Under the pieces are notes generated by a model that did not search any database, was not told where the DNA came from, and worked only from the letters and a program-made list of their open reading frames with translations. This document shows, piece by piece, positions 10,029 to 19,524 of a DNA stretch of 64,000 bases. The first letter of the stretch is position 1. Each line of letters begins with the position of its first letter. Origin of the DNA: Anaerolineae bacterium (lineage in GTDB: Bacteria; Chloroflexota; Anaerolineae; Aggregatilineales; J027). The stretch lies in assembly GCA_019913005.1 (NCBI GenBank), contig JAIOHL010000124.1, positions 157,107-221,106 of the forward strand, written 5' to 3'. Position numbers and translations under genes: made by a program.

Positions 10029-11753
10029 ATGGAAAAATCGGCAAGTGCATACGAACGTCATCAAACGATTTTGCGCTTGGTGCAAGAATATTCGAGTGTG
10101 CGCGTGGCGCAGTTGGCTGAATACTTAGATGTCTCGGAAAGCACCATTCGTAATGATTTGGAGGCATTGGGAGAGCAGGGTCAATTGGTGCGGATACGCG
10201 GTGGGGCAGTTGCCAAAGTTGGTCAACCCCCGACTGGCCTAGTCTCCTCCTATCTGGCCCAGAAAGTGCTTGAAAAAGCCGAAGAAAAAAAGTGGATTGC
10301 GCGTTGGGCCGCGGGGATGATCGAAGACGGCGACGTCATTATGTTCGATGCCAGTTCCACCGTTTTCCATATCGCCTCATTCCTCGCTGACCGCCGCAAT
10401 TTGACCGTCTTTACCAACGGCATTGATGTCGCCCGCCTATTGGCAAAAGAACCCTCCAATACCATTATTATTTTGGGAGGGATTCTGCGCCCCAACGGGA
10501 ATTCCATCACAGGCTCGATTAGTGAGCAGCTGCTACAGGACTATCGTATCCAAACCGCCTTTGTGTCATGTAGCGGCTTTACCCCTGAAATGGGCTTTTT
10601 TGAAATGGATTTGCAAGAAGCCAAAATGAAAAGCCTCATGCTGCAAGCCGCCCAAAAACGCATCGCCCTGCTGGATTCCAGTAAAATCGGACAGGTGGGC
10701 CTAACACGCTTTGCCTCCCTTGATGAAATGCACTACTTCATCACCGACGAACAAATCAGCCGCGAGACGATTGACTATATCCGCTCGACCAACACCCATG
10801 TGGTGATTTGCAGCGAACAAACCACCCGTTCCTATATGTCCACCAATGGCGAACGGCGTTATTTTCGGGTGGGGTTCGGCAATCTTTCGGAAAACACCCC
10901 CTTCAGCCGTGATGTGCGCCGCAGTCTGCAAAAAGCCGCTGAAGAAAGTAAACAGATTGAACTTATCGTCGCCGATAATCAGCTTGACCCGCAGATAGCC
11001 CTTCAAGTTGCCGACGAACTATTGTCCCAAGACCTCGATTTGGCGATTGAATACCAGATTGATGAGAGCATCGGCAACCTAATTGCCCACAAATTTCAAC
11101 AGGCCCATATCCCCGTGATTGCAGTAGATATTCCGATGGTGGGGGCACGGTATTTTGGCGTCAACAATTATGTAGCAGGGCAAATCGCGGGTGTAGAACT
11201 GGCTAAGGCGATTGAAACCCGCTGGCAGGGTCAATTCGATTTGGTGATTGTGGTCGAACAAAAACGGGCAGGCCAGCTTCCAGCCCTACGGATTAAAGGG
11301 CAGATGGATGGTTTGCAGCAGCAATTGAATACCATCCCAGCGGAAAAAATCATCTGGGTGGATTCAGACAACACCAGTGATGGTCTATATCCCAGTATGG
11401 AAAAGACCCTAAACGCCTTGCCGCCCCATTCACGATGCGCGGTGATTTGTTTTAATGATGATGCCGCCATTGGGACATTACGGGTCGCCAGCGATATTGG
11501 CTGCGAGGGTAATTTATTGATTGTAGGGCAAGGCGCTGATCGTCGAATTCGTGCCGAGATGCGAAAGGAACAGTCCAGTATCGTGGGGTCCACCGCCTTC
11601 CGCCCCGAAGATTATGGGCCAGCCCTGACTCGTTTGGCGTTGGATATTCTGGAAGGGATTGAAGCTCCTCTTGCCACCTATACCGAACACTTTTTTGTCA
11701 GCCCTACCAATGTGGATGAATATTACCCGGAGGCGCTTGAAGATAGCGTTTGA
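10029..11753 (+). CDS. DeoR-family repressor fused to a periplasmic-binding-protein-like sensor domain, likely rhamnose regulator
   Basis: The 574 residues hold three parts. Residues 6-62 are a DeoR-type helix-turn-helix (VAQLAEYLDVSESTIRNDLE, then the family mark IRGGAV). Residues 75-262 are the DeoR C-terminal sugar-phosphate-isomerase-like sensor (FDASSTVFHIA, VFTNGIDVA, GGILRPN, LLDSSKIG). Residues 275-574 resemble type-1 sugar-binding/LacI cores (FRVGFGNLSENTPFSRDVRR, IPVIAVDIPMVGARYFGVNN, ICFNDDAAIGTLR, IVGQGADR, GSTAFRPEDYG). No signal peptide is present, so all parts act in the cytoplasm. Ordinary DeoR proteins stop near residue 255. The gene diverges from the rhamnose operon across the repeat array, so it probably controls that operon. 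Two sensor domains suggest it may read both free sugar and a phosphorylated intermediate; this is an inference. Confidence 0.85.
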   Translation: MEKSASAYERHQTILRLVQEYSSVRVAQLAEYLDVSESTIRNDLEALGEQGQLVRIRGGAVAKVGQPPTGLVSSYLAQKVLEKAEEKKWIARWAAGMIEDGDVIMFDASSTVFHIASFLADRRNLTVFTNGIDVARLLAKEPSNTIIILGGILRPNGNSITGSISEQLLQDYRIQTAFVSCSGFTPEMGFFEMDLQEAKMKSLMLQAAQKRIALLDSSKIGQVGLTRFASLDEMHYFITDEQISRETIDYIRSTNTHVVICSEQTTRSYMSTNGERRYFRVGFGNLSENTPFSRDVRRSLQKAAEESKQIELIVADNQLDPQIALQVADELLSQDLDLAIEYQIDESIGNLIAHKFQQAHIPVIAVDIPMVGARYFGVNNYVAGQIAGVELAKAIETRWQGQFDLVIVVEQKRAGQLPALRIKGQMDGLQQQLNTIPAEKIIWVDSDNTSDGLYPSMEKTLNALPPHSRCAVICFNDDAAIGTLRVASDIGCEGNLLIVGQGADRRIRAEMRKEQSSIVGSTAFRPEDYGPALTRLALDILEGIEAPLATYTEHFFVSPTNVDEYYPEALEDSV

Positions 11754-11801
11754 TAAAGCGTGGTAAATAGATGCTAGGTGCTGACAACATATATATCATT
11801 T

Positions 11802-11835
11802 GTCACTGGTGACTTCGCCCTCGGCGCTCTATACT
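11802..11835 (+). promoter_or_regulatory. Candidate promoter and inverted repeat upstream of the hyp operon
   Basis: GTCAC-TG-GTGAC (11802-11813) is an inverted repeat, followed after 17 bases by TATACT (11830-11835). The -35 position, TGGTGA (11807-11812), falls inside the repeat and matches the consensus poorly, which is typical of activator-dependent promoters. The factor is unknown. The remaining bases between 11754 and 11885 show no gene. Confidence 0.35.
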
Positions 11836-11885
11836 CGTTTTCATCTGAAACCATTGGAACCGAGGGGGATTGCCCCTAGTCATTG

Positions 11886-12254
11886 ATGCACGAACTTTCG
11901 ATTGCCCAAAATCTTGTCGAGATTGCCAACACCGCCGCCCAACGAGCTAATGTGCAGCGAGTGACAGCGGTACGATTGCAATTAGGAGCGCTGGCGGGGG
12001 TGGTTAAAGACTCCCTCCTCTTTTGTTATGACATCGCTAGTGCAGGTACGCTCCTTGAAGGCTCTCAACTCCTCATTGAAGAACTGCCTGTTGTGATTTA
12101 TTGCCCACAATGCCAACAAACGGCGACTTTGGACACGGTACAGGCATTTTGCTGCCCCGTCTGTGGGACTTTTAGCAACGATATTCGACAAGGCCGTGAA
12201 CTGGAAATCCTATCATTGGAGGCCGAAGAAGATGAGCACCCCACGCATTCTTGA
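11886..12254 (+). CDS. hypA: Hydrogenase nickel incorporation protein HypA
   Basis: The start is the ATG at 11886, giving MHELSIAQ, the invariant HypA opening whose His2 and N-terminus bind nickel. A TTG one codon earlier is not needed. The 122-residue product carries the zinc site CPQC (73-76) and CPVC (90-93). HypA works with the GTPase HypB to insert nickel into the large subunit of [NiFe] hydrogenases. The 3' end overlaps hypB by 23 bases. The C-terminus is acidic (LEAEEDEHPTHS). Confidence 0.95.
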   Translation: MHELSIAQNLVEIANTAAQRANVQRVTAVRLQLGALAGVVKDSLLFCYDIASAGTLLEGSQLLIEELPVVIYCPQCQQTATLDTVQAFCCPVCGTFSNDIRQGRELEILSLEAEEDEHPTHS

Positions 12255-12921
12255 AATCCGACGCGGTGTTTTGGAAAAAAATGACATTCTCGCTCACACC
12301 CTGCGCGATCAATTTAACGCCGCCCATGTCTTGGTCATCAATCTAGTGTCCAGCCCCGGTGCTGGCAAAACGGCCCTTTTAGAAGATACACTGCGCCGCC
12401 TTATCCAAGCAGGCCACCGACCCGCCGCGCTGGTGGGTGATCTAGCGACGGATAATGATGCCAATCGCTTGGCCCGCAGCGGTGCGCCCGTCCGCCAAAT
12501 CCAGACAGGCGGCAACTGCCATCTCGAAGCCGATATGATTAGCACTCACCTGACCGATTGGGGCTTGGATTTAAGTCAAATCGAATTCCTGTTTATTGAG
12601 AATGTCGGCAATCTTGTCTGCCCGGCCAGCTACGATTTAGGTGAACATGTACGGGCGGTAGTGCTTTCTGTCACCGAGGGCGAAGATAAACCGCTCAAAT
12701 ATCCGACCATGTTTCATTCAGCCGATATAGCCGTCTTGACCAAAATGGACATTGCGGTGGCGGTTGAATTTGACAAGCCAGTCGCCCTTGCCAATATCCA
12801 AGCGGTGCATCCCGGCATGATGGTCATGGAAACCTCCGCCAAGACCGGCGTGGGCATGGAGAATTGGATTCAACATCTCATCACCAGTCGGGAAAACACC
12901 TTTGCGTTAGTCGCCGAATAG
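12232..12921 (+). CDS. hypB: Hydrogenase maturation GTPase HypB
   Basis: The ATG at 12232 follows TTGGAGG and gives a 229-residue protein beginning MSTPRILEIRRGVLEKND, the normal family start; a longer frame to 12163 adds non-family sequence inside hypA. The SIMIBI-class G domain shows P-loop SSPGAGKT (40-47), LVGDLATDNDA, and the metal site Cys96-His97 (GGNCHLEA) with Cys130 (NLVCPASYD). It lacks the N-terminal CxxCGC motif and the histidine-rich tract found in some HypB, so it probably does not store nickel. It supplies nickel through GTP hydrolysis together with HypA. Confidence 0.95.
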   Translation: MSTPRILEIRRGVLEKNDILAHTLRDQFNAAHVLVINLVSSPGAGKTALLEDTLRRLIQAGHRPAALVGDLATDNDANRLARSGAPVRQIQTGGNCHLEADMISTHLTDWGLDLSQIEFLFIENVGNLVCPASYDLGEHVRAVVLSVTEGEDKPLKYPTMFHSADIAVLTKMDIAVAVEFDKPVALANIQAVHPGMMVMETSAKTGVGMENWIQHLITSRENTFALVAE

Positions 12922-12956
12922 GCTCATTGCCAAAAAACCAAGCATCAAGGCTCATC

Positions 12957-15266
12957 ATGTCCACAACATCGCCAGAACGCCAACGCTTACGTCTCACCAT
13001 TCAGGGCATTGTACAAGGCGTCGGTTTTCGCCCCTTTGTCTACGGCTTGGCCCAACAGCATAACCTTGCGGGACACGTCGGCAATAACGGGGAGGGGGTA
13101 TTTATCGAGATTGAAGGCACACCCGAAGATCTTGCCCGATTTCAGACAGCCCTGCTTCATCAACCCCCACCCTTAGCCCGTTTGGATTCGGTGCAGGTGG
13201 AATCCGTTACACCCGCCCATGACCACGATTTTGTGATTGTCGCCAGCCAAGCCAGTGACCAGCTAACAGCCCTCTTGCCACCCGACATTGCCATTTGCGA
13301 CGACTGCCTGCGGGAATTACTTGACCCCACCAACCGCCGCTATCACTATCCCTTTATTAACTGCACCAACTGTGGCCCGCGTTTCACCATCATTCAGGGT
13401 ATTCCGTATGACCGCCCTAAGACCACAATGGCAAGTTTTGAGATGTGCCACGACTGCACCACCGAATATCATGATCCGCTGAATCGGCGTTTTAATGCCC
13501 AACCGAATGCCTGTCCCGTCTGCGGCCCCCATCTTTGGTTTCAGACCCATTCGGGAGAGGTCATCGAAGAAGACGCCGCGATTGCCCTAACCAAACAAGC
13601 CTTTGCCACTAACCAAATTATCGCCGTCAAAGGAATTGGTGGGTTTCATCTAGCCTGTGATGCCCGTTCCGACACCGCCCTGCAAGTGCTGCGCGAGCGT
13701 AAGGGACGTGTGGACAAACCCTTTGCCATCATGGTGCGCGATTTGGAAATGGCCCATCAGCTTGCCGAGATTAATCCCGCCGAGGCCGCCCTGTTGCAGA
13801 GTCCCCAGCGCCCGATTGTGCTGCTCCGAAAACGCCAATCAAACAGCCTGTCGGAACTAGTTGCGCCGGATAATCAATCTGTCGGGGTGATGCTCCCCTA
13901 TGCCCCACTCCATTATTTACTATTGGACGATTACCCGTTGGTCATGACCTCCGGCAATTTCAGCGGCGAACCGATCTGCAAAGACAATGACGAAGCCCTG
14001 CAACATCTCGCGCCGCTGGTAGATGGCTTTATGCTGCATAATCGTCCCATCCATATCGCCTGTGATGATTCGGTGCTGCGGATTCATAATGAAAACGAAC
14101 TACCTATTCGTCGTTCACGCGGTTATACTCCCTTCCCTGTCAAACTGCCCTTTGACGCGGCGACAGTCTTGGCGACAGGCGGCGAACTCAAAAATACCTT
14201 TTGCCTGACCCATCATCGGCACGCCTTTTTGAGCCAACATATCGGCGATATGGAAAATATCGAAACCCTAAATGCCTTCACCGCCTCAATAAATCATTTT
14301 TCGACGCTCTATGGTCTGCAACCGGAAGCGGTGATTTGTGATCTGCATCCCAATTACCTAACGACCACTTGGGCCAATGAATATGCCAGCGCCAATAACC
14401 TACCCTTGATTCAAGTGCAGCACCATCACGCCCATATCGCCGCTGTCCTAGCCGAACATGCCGACACGGGACAATCCCCCATTATTGGTGTTTGTCTGGA
14501 TGGCACAGGCTATGGCACGGACGGAGCGATTTGGGGTGGTGAATTTTTGCTGGCGGATTATGCCCATTTTGAGCGGGTGGCCCATCTCAAATATATTCCG
14601 TTGGCCGGGGGTGATACGGCGGTCAAAAAACCCTATCGTGTGGCGCTGGCCCATCTTTGGTCAGCAGGTATCAAATGGGACGAATGGCTGCCCCCGGTTG
14701 CGGCCTGCCCTAGCGTCGAACAGCGCATTTTGACCCGTCAGTTTGAGAGCGGCTTCAACACTGTCCCCACCAGCAGTATGGGTCGCCTATTTGATGCCGT
14801 TGCCGCGTTGATCGGGATACGCCAAATCGTCTCATATGAAGCCCAAGCTGCCATTGAACTTGAAAGCATGGCTACGCCGACGGATGAGGGTTACTCGTTT
14901 GCCCTAGAAATCCTGCCAGATGAACCGATCCAACTCGATGCTAATCCGGTATTTAGGGCCATAGTGGACGATTTACAGCAGGGGGTCTCCCCTAATCTCA
15001 TCGCGGGCAAATTCCATCGTGGGGTAGCCGATACGATTCTGAAAATTTGTGACTTGTTACGTCAAAAAACAGGCATTCATCGAGTTGCCTTGAGCGGGGG
15101 CGTGTTTCAAAATGTATTGCTATTGAGCCTGACCAACCAAGCCCTTACCCAAAGTGGTTTTGAGGTGCTGGTACATCGGGCTGTGCCGCCGAATGATGGT
15201 GGATTAGCATTAGGGCAGGCCGTCATTGGCGCAAAACAAATTCAATTGAGACACAAGGAGCAGTAA
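12957..15266 (+). CDS. hypF: Carbamoyltransferase HypF
   Basis: Starting at the ATG at 12957 the protein has 769 residues, normal for HypF; the frame extending to 12864 lies within hypB. Domains in order: acylphosphatase-like (GIVQGVGFRPFVYGLA, about 15-95), two zinc fingers (CDDC and CTNC; CHDC and CPVC, about 110-190), a YrdC-like domain (KGIGGFHLACDA, about 205-390) and a Kae1-like C-terminal part with HHHAH (QHHHAHIAAVLAEH) and CLDGTGYGTDG. HypF makes the thiocarboxamide on HypE from carbamoyl phosphate, the first step toward the cyanide ligands of the [NiFe] centre. Confidence 0.96.
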   Translation: MSTTSPERQRLRLTIQGIVQGVGFRPFVYGLAQQHNLAGHVGNNGEGVFIEIEGTPEDLARFQTALLHQPPPLARLDSVQVESVTPAHDHDFVIVASQASDQLTALLPPDIAICDDCLRELLDPTNRRYHYPFINCTNCGPRFTIIQGIPYDRPKTTMASFEMCHDCTTEYHDPLNRRFNAQPNACPVCGPHLWFQTHSGEVIEEDAAIALTKQAFATNQIIAVKGIGGFHLACDARSDTALQVLRERKGRVDKPFAIMVRDLEMAHQLAEINPAEAALLQSPQRPIVLLRKRQSNSLSELVAPDNQSVGVMLPYAPLHYLLLDDYPLVMTSGNFSGEPICKDNDEALQHLAPLVDGFMLHNRPIHIACDDSVLRIHNENELPIRRSRGYTPFPVKLPFDAATVLATGGELKNTFCLTHHRHAFLSQHIGDMENIETLNAFTASINHFSTLYGLQPEAVICDLHPNYLTTTWANEYASANNLPLIQVQHHHAHIAAVLAEHADTGQSPIIGVCLDGTGYGTDGAIWGGEFLLADYAHFERVAHLKYIPLAGGDTAVKKPYRVALAHLWSAGIKWDEWLPPVAACPSVEQRILTRQFESGFNTVPTSSMGRLFDAVAALIGIRQIVSYEAQAAIELESMATPTDEGYSFALEILPDEPIQLDANPVFRAIVDDLQQGVSPNLIAGKFHRGVADTILKICDLLRQKTGIHRVALSGGVFQNVLLLSLTNQALTQSGFEVLVHRAVPPNDGGLALGQAVIGAKQIQLRHKEQ

Positions 15267-15268
15267 CC

Positions 15269-15526
15269 ATGTGCTTAGGGGTTCCCGGTCAAATCAAAGA
15301 AGTGTATGAACTCGATGGGGTTCGTATGGGCAAGGTCAATTTCGGCGGCATCGTCAAAGAGGTCTGCCTTGAATATGTTCCCGAAGCCGTTGTAGGGGAT
15401 TACACCATCGTGCATGTTGGGTTTGCCATCACCCGGCTTGACGAAGAATCTGCCCTAGAAACACTCAAAATGTTTGAGGAACTAGGCGTTCTGGAAGAAG
15501 AATTAAACCCGGAACACCTAGAGTGA
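15269..15526 (+). CDS. hypC: Hydrogenase assembly chaperone HypC
   Basis: An 85-residue HypC/HupF protein beginning MCLGVPGQI, with the essential Cys2, followed by [33 protein letters not shown]. HypC binds the Fe(CN)2CO unit with HypD and carries it to the hydrogenase large-subunit precursor. Two bases separate it from hypF, so the two genes are coupled. Its size and all core motifs are normal. Confidence 0.95.
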   Translation: MCLGVPGQIKEVYELDGVRMGKVNFGGIVKEVCLEYVPEAVVGDYTIVHVGFAITRLDEESALETLKMFEELGVLEEELNPEHLE

Positions 15527-15548
15527 AATTCTTGAAGGAACACCACCA

Positions 15549-16658
15549 ATGAAGTATCTCACTGAATTCCGCGATAATGACCTCGTGCAGAAACTGCTCT
15601 ACGAAATCCACCAAATCACCACCCGCCCTTGGGCTATGATGGAGGTTTGTGGCGGACAGACCCATTCGATCATCCGCAACGGCATTGACCAACTGCTGCC
15701 GCCTGAAATTGAACTGATTCACGGCCCCGGCTGTCCAGTCTGTGTCACCCCACTGGAAACGATTGACAAAGCCCTTGCCATTGCCGCCCAACCGAATGTC
15801 ATTTTTTGTTCCTTTGGTGATATGCTGCGTGTCCCCGGCAGTGACCATGACCTGTTTGCCGTCAAGAGTCAGGGTGGGGATATACGGATTGTGTACTCTC
15901 CCCTCGATGCGCTCAAAGTGGCTCGTGATAATCCCGATAAGCAGGTAGTCTTTTTCGGCATCGGCTTTGAAACAACCGCCCCCGCCAATGCCCAAGCGCT
16001 AGTGGTAGCCAAAAAGCAGGGACTCAAGAATTTCTCGATGTTGGTTTCACACGTGCTTGTGCCACCTGCCATCGAAGCTCTAATGCAGTCCCCTACCTGT
16101 CGTGTGCAGGCATTTTTGGCAGCGGGGCATGTGTGCAGTGTCATGGGTTATTGGCAGTACGAACCTCTTGCTGAAAAATATCACGTCCCGATTGTGGTTA
16201 CAGGTTTTGAACCGCTGGATGTACTGAACGGCGTTTATCATGCGGTTCTGCAATTAGAAGCGAGTCGGCACGAAGTTGAAAATGCCTATTCACGGGCCGT
16301 GCAGCGCGAAGGCAATCTCCCCGCCCAAAAGGTCATGCAAGATGTGTTTGAAGTATGTGACCGGACGTGGCGCGGCATTGGCATGATTCCACAAAGTGGC
16401 TGGCAGCTAAACGCGGCCTATCGGGATATGGACGCCGCCATCCGTTTCCAAGTAGGTGATATTCATACCCAAGAATCCGCCATCTGCCGCAGTGGGGAAG
16501 TGCTGCAAGGGCTGATCAAACCCCACCTATGCCCTGCCTTTGGTAAAGAATGTACACCGTCCAAACCGCTCGGCGCGACGATGGTTTCCAGCGAAGGGGC
16601 GTGTGCGGCTTATTACAATTATGGTCGTTTCATCGAACACGAACAGGTAGCCCCATGA
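15549..16658 (+). CDS. hypD: Hydrogenase iron-cofactor assembly protein HypD
   Basis: The 369 residues match HypD over the full length: [10 protein letters not shown] near 36, the [10 protein letters not shown] motif near 60, [32 protein letters not shown] and the C-terminal cysteine set of the [4Fe-4S] cluster ([13 protein letters not shown] and [12 protein letters not shown]). HypD forms the Fe(CN)2CO group on a complex with HypC, receiving cyanide from HypE. AAGGA lies upstream of the ATG. The stop overlaps the hypE start (ATGA). Confidence 0.96.
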   Translation: MKYLTEFRDNDLVQKLLYEIHQITTRPWAMMEVCGGQTHSIIRNGIDQLLPPEIELIHGPGCPVCVTPLETIDKALAIAAQPNVIFCSFGDMLRVPGSDHDLFAVKSQGGDIRIVYSPLDALKVARDNPDKQVVFFGIGFETTAPANAQALVVAKKQGLKNFSMLVSHVLVPPAIEALMQSPTCRVQAFLAAGHVCSVMGYWQYEPLAEKYHVPIVVTGFEPLDVLNGVYHAVLQLEASRHEVENAYSRAVQREGNLPAQKVMQDVFEVCDRTWRGIGMIPQSGWQLNAAYRDMDAAIRFQVGDIHTQESAICRSGEVLQGLIKPHLCPAFGKECTPSKPLGATMVSSEGACAAYYNYGRFIEHEQVAP

Positions 16659-17704
16659 TAGATTTCGATAATTGGGTCTGTCCCCTCCCGCTGCGGGATT
16701 ATCCTCAAATCGTGATGGGGCACGGTGGCGGCGGCAAACTTTCCAACGATTTGGTGGAGCATCTTTTTGTGCCCGCTTTTCATAACCCCATGCTCAGTTC
16801 ACTGGCAGATGGGGCTGCCCTAGCTGTTGGTGGACAGCGGTTGGCATTTTCTACCGACTCCTATGTGGTGCGGCCTCTATTTTTCCCCGGTGGCAGCATC
16901 GCCGACCTAGCCATTAACGGCACGGTCAATGATCTCGCCATGTTGGGGGCGACTCCGCTGTTCCTGAGTGTTGGCATGATTTTGGAAGAAGGCCTGCCGA
17001 TGAATACGTTGGGGAGTTTGGTGGATTTATTGGCTACTGCGGCGCGTATCGCCAATGTACAGGTTGTGACGGGCGATACCAAAGTCGTTGATAAGGGGCA
17101 TGGCGATCAAATTTATATCAATACTAGCGGCGTGGGTTTGATTCCGGCTGGTATTGACATCGCGCCCCAGAATGCCCGCCCCGGTGATCAGATTTTGATT
17201 AGCGGCACGATTGGCGATCACGGTATGGCGATTATGAGCGTGCGTGAGGGTTTGGAATTTGAAAGCCCTATCCGTAGCGATTCCGCGCCGTTAAATGGCC
17301 TTGTCGCAGCGATGCTGCAATGTTCAACGAACATTCATGTCTTGCGTGACCCCACACGCGGCGGGGTGGCCTCATCGCTGAATGAAATTGCGAAATCGGC
17401 GGGTGTCGGCATTGCATTGGATGAGCGCCAATTCCCCGTGCGGCCCGAAGTCGCGGCGGCCTGTGAATTGTTGGGGATGGATCCGCTGTATGTTGCCAAC
17501 GAGGGCAAGCTGTTAGCCATTGTCGCTCCTGAAGATGCTGACGCCATTTTGGAGACCATGCGCCAACATCCATTGGGCCAAGATGCCGCAATCATTGGCG
17601 AGGTGGTGAGTGAACATCGGGGCAAAGTCACATCCCGCACAGGCATTGGCGGCACGCGGGTCGTTGCCATGCAAATTGGTGAACAGTTACCCCGTATCTG
17701 TTAA
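16655..17704 (+). CDS. hypE: Carbamoyl dehydratase HypE
   Basis: The start is the ATG at 16655 that overlaps the hypD stop, giving 349 residues of AIR-synthase-like protein. Markers are [69 protein letters not shown] and the indispensable C-terminal PRIC, whose cysteine carries the thiocyanate. HypE dehydrates the thiocarboxamide made by HypF. It closes the six-gene hyp operon. No hydrogenase subunit or maturation protease follows; the next gene is convergent. Confidence 0.96.
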   Translation: MIDFDNWVCPLPLRDYPQIVMGHGGGGKLSNDLVEHLFVPAFHNPMLSSLADGAALAVGGQRLAFSTDSYVVRPLFFPGGSIADLAINGTVNDLAMLGATPLFLSVGMILEEGLPMNTLGSLVDLLATAARIANVQVVTGDTKVVDKGHGDQIYINTSGVGLIPAGIDIAPQNARPGDQILISGTIGDHGMAIMSVREGLEFESPIRSDSAPLNGLVAAMLQCSTNIHVLRDPTRGGVASSLNEIAKSAGVGIALDERQFPVRPEVAAACELLGMDPLYVANEGKLLAIVAPEDADAILETMRQHPLGQDAAIIGEVVSEHRGKVTSRTGIGGTRVVAMQIGEQLPRIC

Positions 17705-17745
17705 CTCATATTGGGTGAGCCTTAACCTTGCCTCTACATCAAAAT

Positions 17746-18612
17746 TTACTGTTGGGCCAGCGCAATCGCCCCCAACACCCCGGCATGGTCGCCCAGCGCA
17801 GGTGGCACAATATAGTTATCCACATCCTGTAAGATGGCCGGGTGCTGCAAATAGCCATTCAGCAAAGTCTGGAATTTACTGCGGATCATCGGGAAAAGCT
17901 GGGTTTGGCGCATGACTCCGCCCCCCAAAATAATCCGCTTGGGGGAGAGGGTACAAGCAAAATTCACGAGGGCGATAGCGATATATTCCGCTTCCAATGC
18001 CCACGCCGGATGGTCAACAGGCAGGGTCTTGGGGGCGACCTTCCACCGTTTTTGCAGGGCTGGCCCGGTGGTCAACCCCTCCAAGCAATCTTTGTGATAG
18101 GGGCAGTTGCCCTCAAAGGGGTCTTTGGCAGGGTCACGTGGCAGCAGGATATGACCCAATTCGGGATGAATCAAGCCATGCGCCAAACGACCATTGACCA
18201 TCACGCCACCGCCCACACCCGTCCCAATAGTCAGATAGAGAAAATCATCCAGCCCGACTGCCGCACCCCATTTGTGCTCTCCCAGTGCCGCCGTATTGAC
18301 ATCGGTATCAAATTCGACAGGCACACCCAATTCTCGGCTAATCACCCCGGCGAAATCGGTATTGGCCCAACCGGGTTTAGGAGTCGTGGTGATATACCCA
18401 AAGGTGGGAGAATTGCGGTGAATATCCACCGGGCCAAACGACCCAATGCCAATCTTCTTCACCGGGGGGTGTTGACGGAAAAACGCAATGACTTGCTGAA
18501 ACGTTTCGGCAGGGGTTGTCGTAGACATCGGTTCACTAATGACGATATTTTGAGGGTCAGTTCCAACCGCGCAGACAAATTCAGTTCCACCTGCTTCAAT
18601 TCCACCAAACAT
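17746..18612 (-). CDS. ROK-family sugar kinase (fructokinase-like)
   Basis: The ATG at 18612 has GAGGTT six bases upstream; the product has 288 residues. It begins [15 protein letters not shown], the phosphate loop of the fructokinase-like ROK group, followed by [11 protein letters not shown], the [11 protein letters not shown] segment with the catalytic Asp, IGTGVGGGV and a zinc motif (HPELGHILL, then [10 protein letters not shown]). Length and the IEAGGTE start fit bacterial ATP:fructose/mannose kinases such as YdhR/GmuE, but the hexose is not proven. A TAAGCGCTTG operator-like site lies 26 bases upstream, so it may belong to the regulon of the LacI gene at 19590. Confidence 0.85.
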   Translation of the reverse strand: MFGGIEAGGTEFVCAVGTDPQNIVISEPMSTTTPAETFQQVIAFFRQHPPVKKIGIGSFGPVDIHRNSPTFGYITTTPKPGWANTDFAGVISRELGVPVEFDTDVNTAALGEHKWGAAVGLDDFLYLTIGTGVGGGVMVNGRLAHGLIHPELGHILLPRDPAKDPFEGNCPYHKDCLEGLTTGPALQKRWKVAPKTLPVDHPAWALEAEYIAIALVNFACTLSPKRIILGGGVMRQTQLFPMIRSKFQTLLNGYLQHPAILQDVDNYIVPPALGDHAGVLGAIALAQQ

Positions 18613-18637
18613 AGCCAACCTCGATATAAAATTTAAA

Positions 18638-18647
18638 TAAGCGCTTG
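18638..18647. promoter_or_regulatory. LacI-type operator-like site upstream of the ROK kinase and cupin genes
   Basis: TAAGCGCTTG matches nine of ten core bases of the perfect palindrome found before the LacI gene at 19554-19569. It lies in the 114-base gap between two divergent genes. The flanks (AA and TTT) do not extend the symmetry, so affinity may be lower. Confidence 0.5.
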
Positions 18648-18726
18648 TTTTTATAAGGATGATGAGACAATAGTGCAGTCCAATTTATAGCACATTTTCG
18701 CGGATTTATTATAGGAGTTTTTCACC

Positions 18727-19107
18727 ATGCGTATACCCGAAATCATCTATTTACAGCAGTTGGCATGGACACCTAGCCCAGTGGTAGCCGGGGTCGAGGT
18801 CAAATATTTCGCGAACCGCCCCAATCAGACACCCGATGATATGATGATCCTCAAAATCGAGGTTGGCAATAACATCCGCTGGCATGTGCATGAAATGGCG
18901 ACAGAAGTCAATTATGTGCTACAGGGCCACTCACGGCTGCGTTATGCCGAAAATGAAAACTCGTCATCGATCTATGAACATGACCTTGAACACGGCATGG
19001 CGTTTATCCTCCCAGCGGGGTTATGGCACTCGTTCATCAATCTTGGTGATGAAACTGCCCTTTTCTTTTCCTTGCATGTCTCTCAAGAGGTGCAAAGTGG
19101 AAATTAA
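18727..19107 (+). CDS. Small cupin-domain protein
   Basis: A 126-residue single-domain cupin. The two conserved motifs are visible: HVHEMATEVNYVLQGHSRLR (metal ligand candidates His and Glu, about residues 57-63) and LPAGLWHSFINLGD near 98-111 with the second-motif histidine. AGGAG precedes the ATG. Such proteins range from sugar-binding to dioxygenase or epimerase functions, and none can be assigned here. Its 3' end overlaps the next gene by 11 bases, so the two products are probably made together. Confidence 0.75.
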   Translation: MRIPEIIYLQQLAWTPSPVVAGVEVKYFANRPNQTPDDMMILKIEVGNNIRWHVHEMATEVNYVLQGHSRLRYAENENSSSIYEHDLEHGMAFILPAGLWHSFINLGDETALFFSLHVSQEVQSGN

Positions 19108-19480
19108 AATTAGCCCTGTCGTCACCAATGATGAACTAAATACCTTATTTGCCGATGCATGGAACAATCATTCATCCCGAGATTTTGGCCCGATACTGAC
19201 CCACAGTTTGCTTTATGTCTGCGCTTATATAGAGGGTCAAGTGGTAGGGTTTGTAAATTTTGCATGGGATGGCGGCGTCCACGCTTTTTTGTTAGATACC
19301 ACCGTGCATCCCGTTTTTCAACACCGGGGGATTGGCCTCCAAATGGTTCGCATGGGAATTGATGCAGCCCGTCGTCATGGCATCGAATGGATTCATGTGG
19401 ATTACGAACCACTCCTGCATGAGTTTTATACACAATGTGGTTTTACACCTACCTCCGCCGGATTAGTCAACCTTAAATAA
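19097..19480 (+). CDS. GNAT-family N-acetyltransferase
   Basis: The likely start is a GTG at 19097 with AAGAGG upstream, giving 127 residues (VEIKISPVVTND...). In-frame ATG codons further upstream would read through the cupin gene in another frame with arginine- and methionine-rich sequence. The fold shows the acetyl-CoA loop HPVFQHRGIGLQMVRMGIDAA split as V-x-x-x-x-QHRGIG and the C-terminal HEFYTQCGF motif. The substrate is unknown. The overlap with the cupin gene points to a shared transcript. Confidence 0.78.
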   Translation: MEIKISPVVTNDELNTLFADAWNNHSSRDFGPILTHSLLYVCAYIEGQVVGFVNFAWDGGVHAFLLDTTVHPVFQHRGIGLQMVRMGIDAARRHGIEWIHVDYEPLLHEFYTQCGFTPTSAGLVNLK

Positions 19481-19524
19481 CGGCGACTCAGACACACGTT
19501 ATAGTGAATTTCAAGCTCTTTTCC

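Noticed and set aside
15465-15995. 176-residue minus-strand open frame
   Set aside because: It spans antisense hypC-hypD, which match their families throughout.
17842-18636. 264-residue plus-strand open frame opposite the ROK kinase
   Set aside because: The ROK phosphate loop, zinc motif and ribosome site support the minus-strand gene; the opposite frame shows only shadow sequence.
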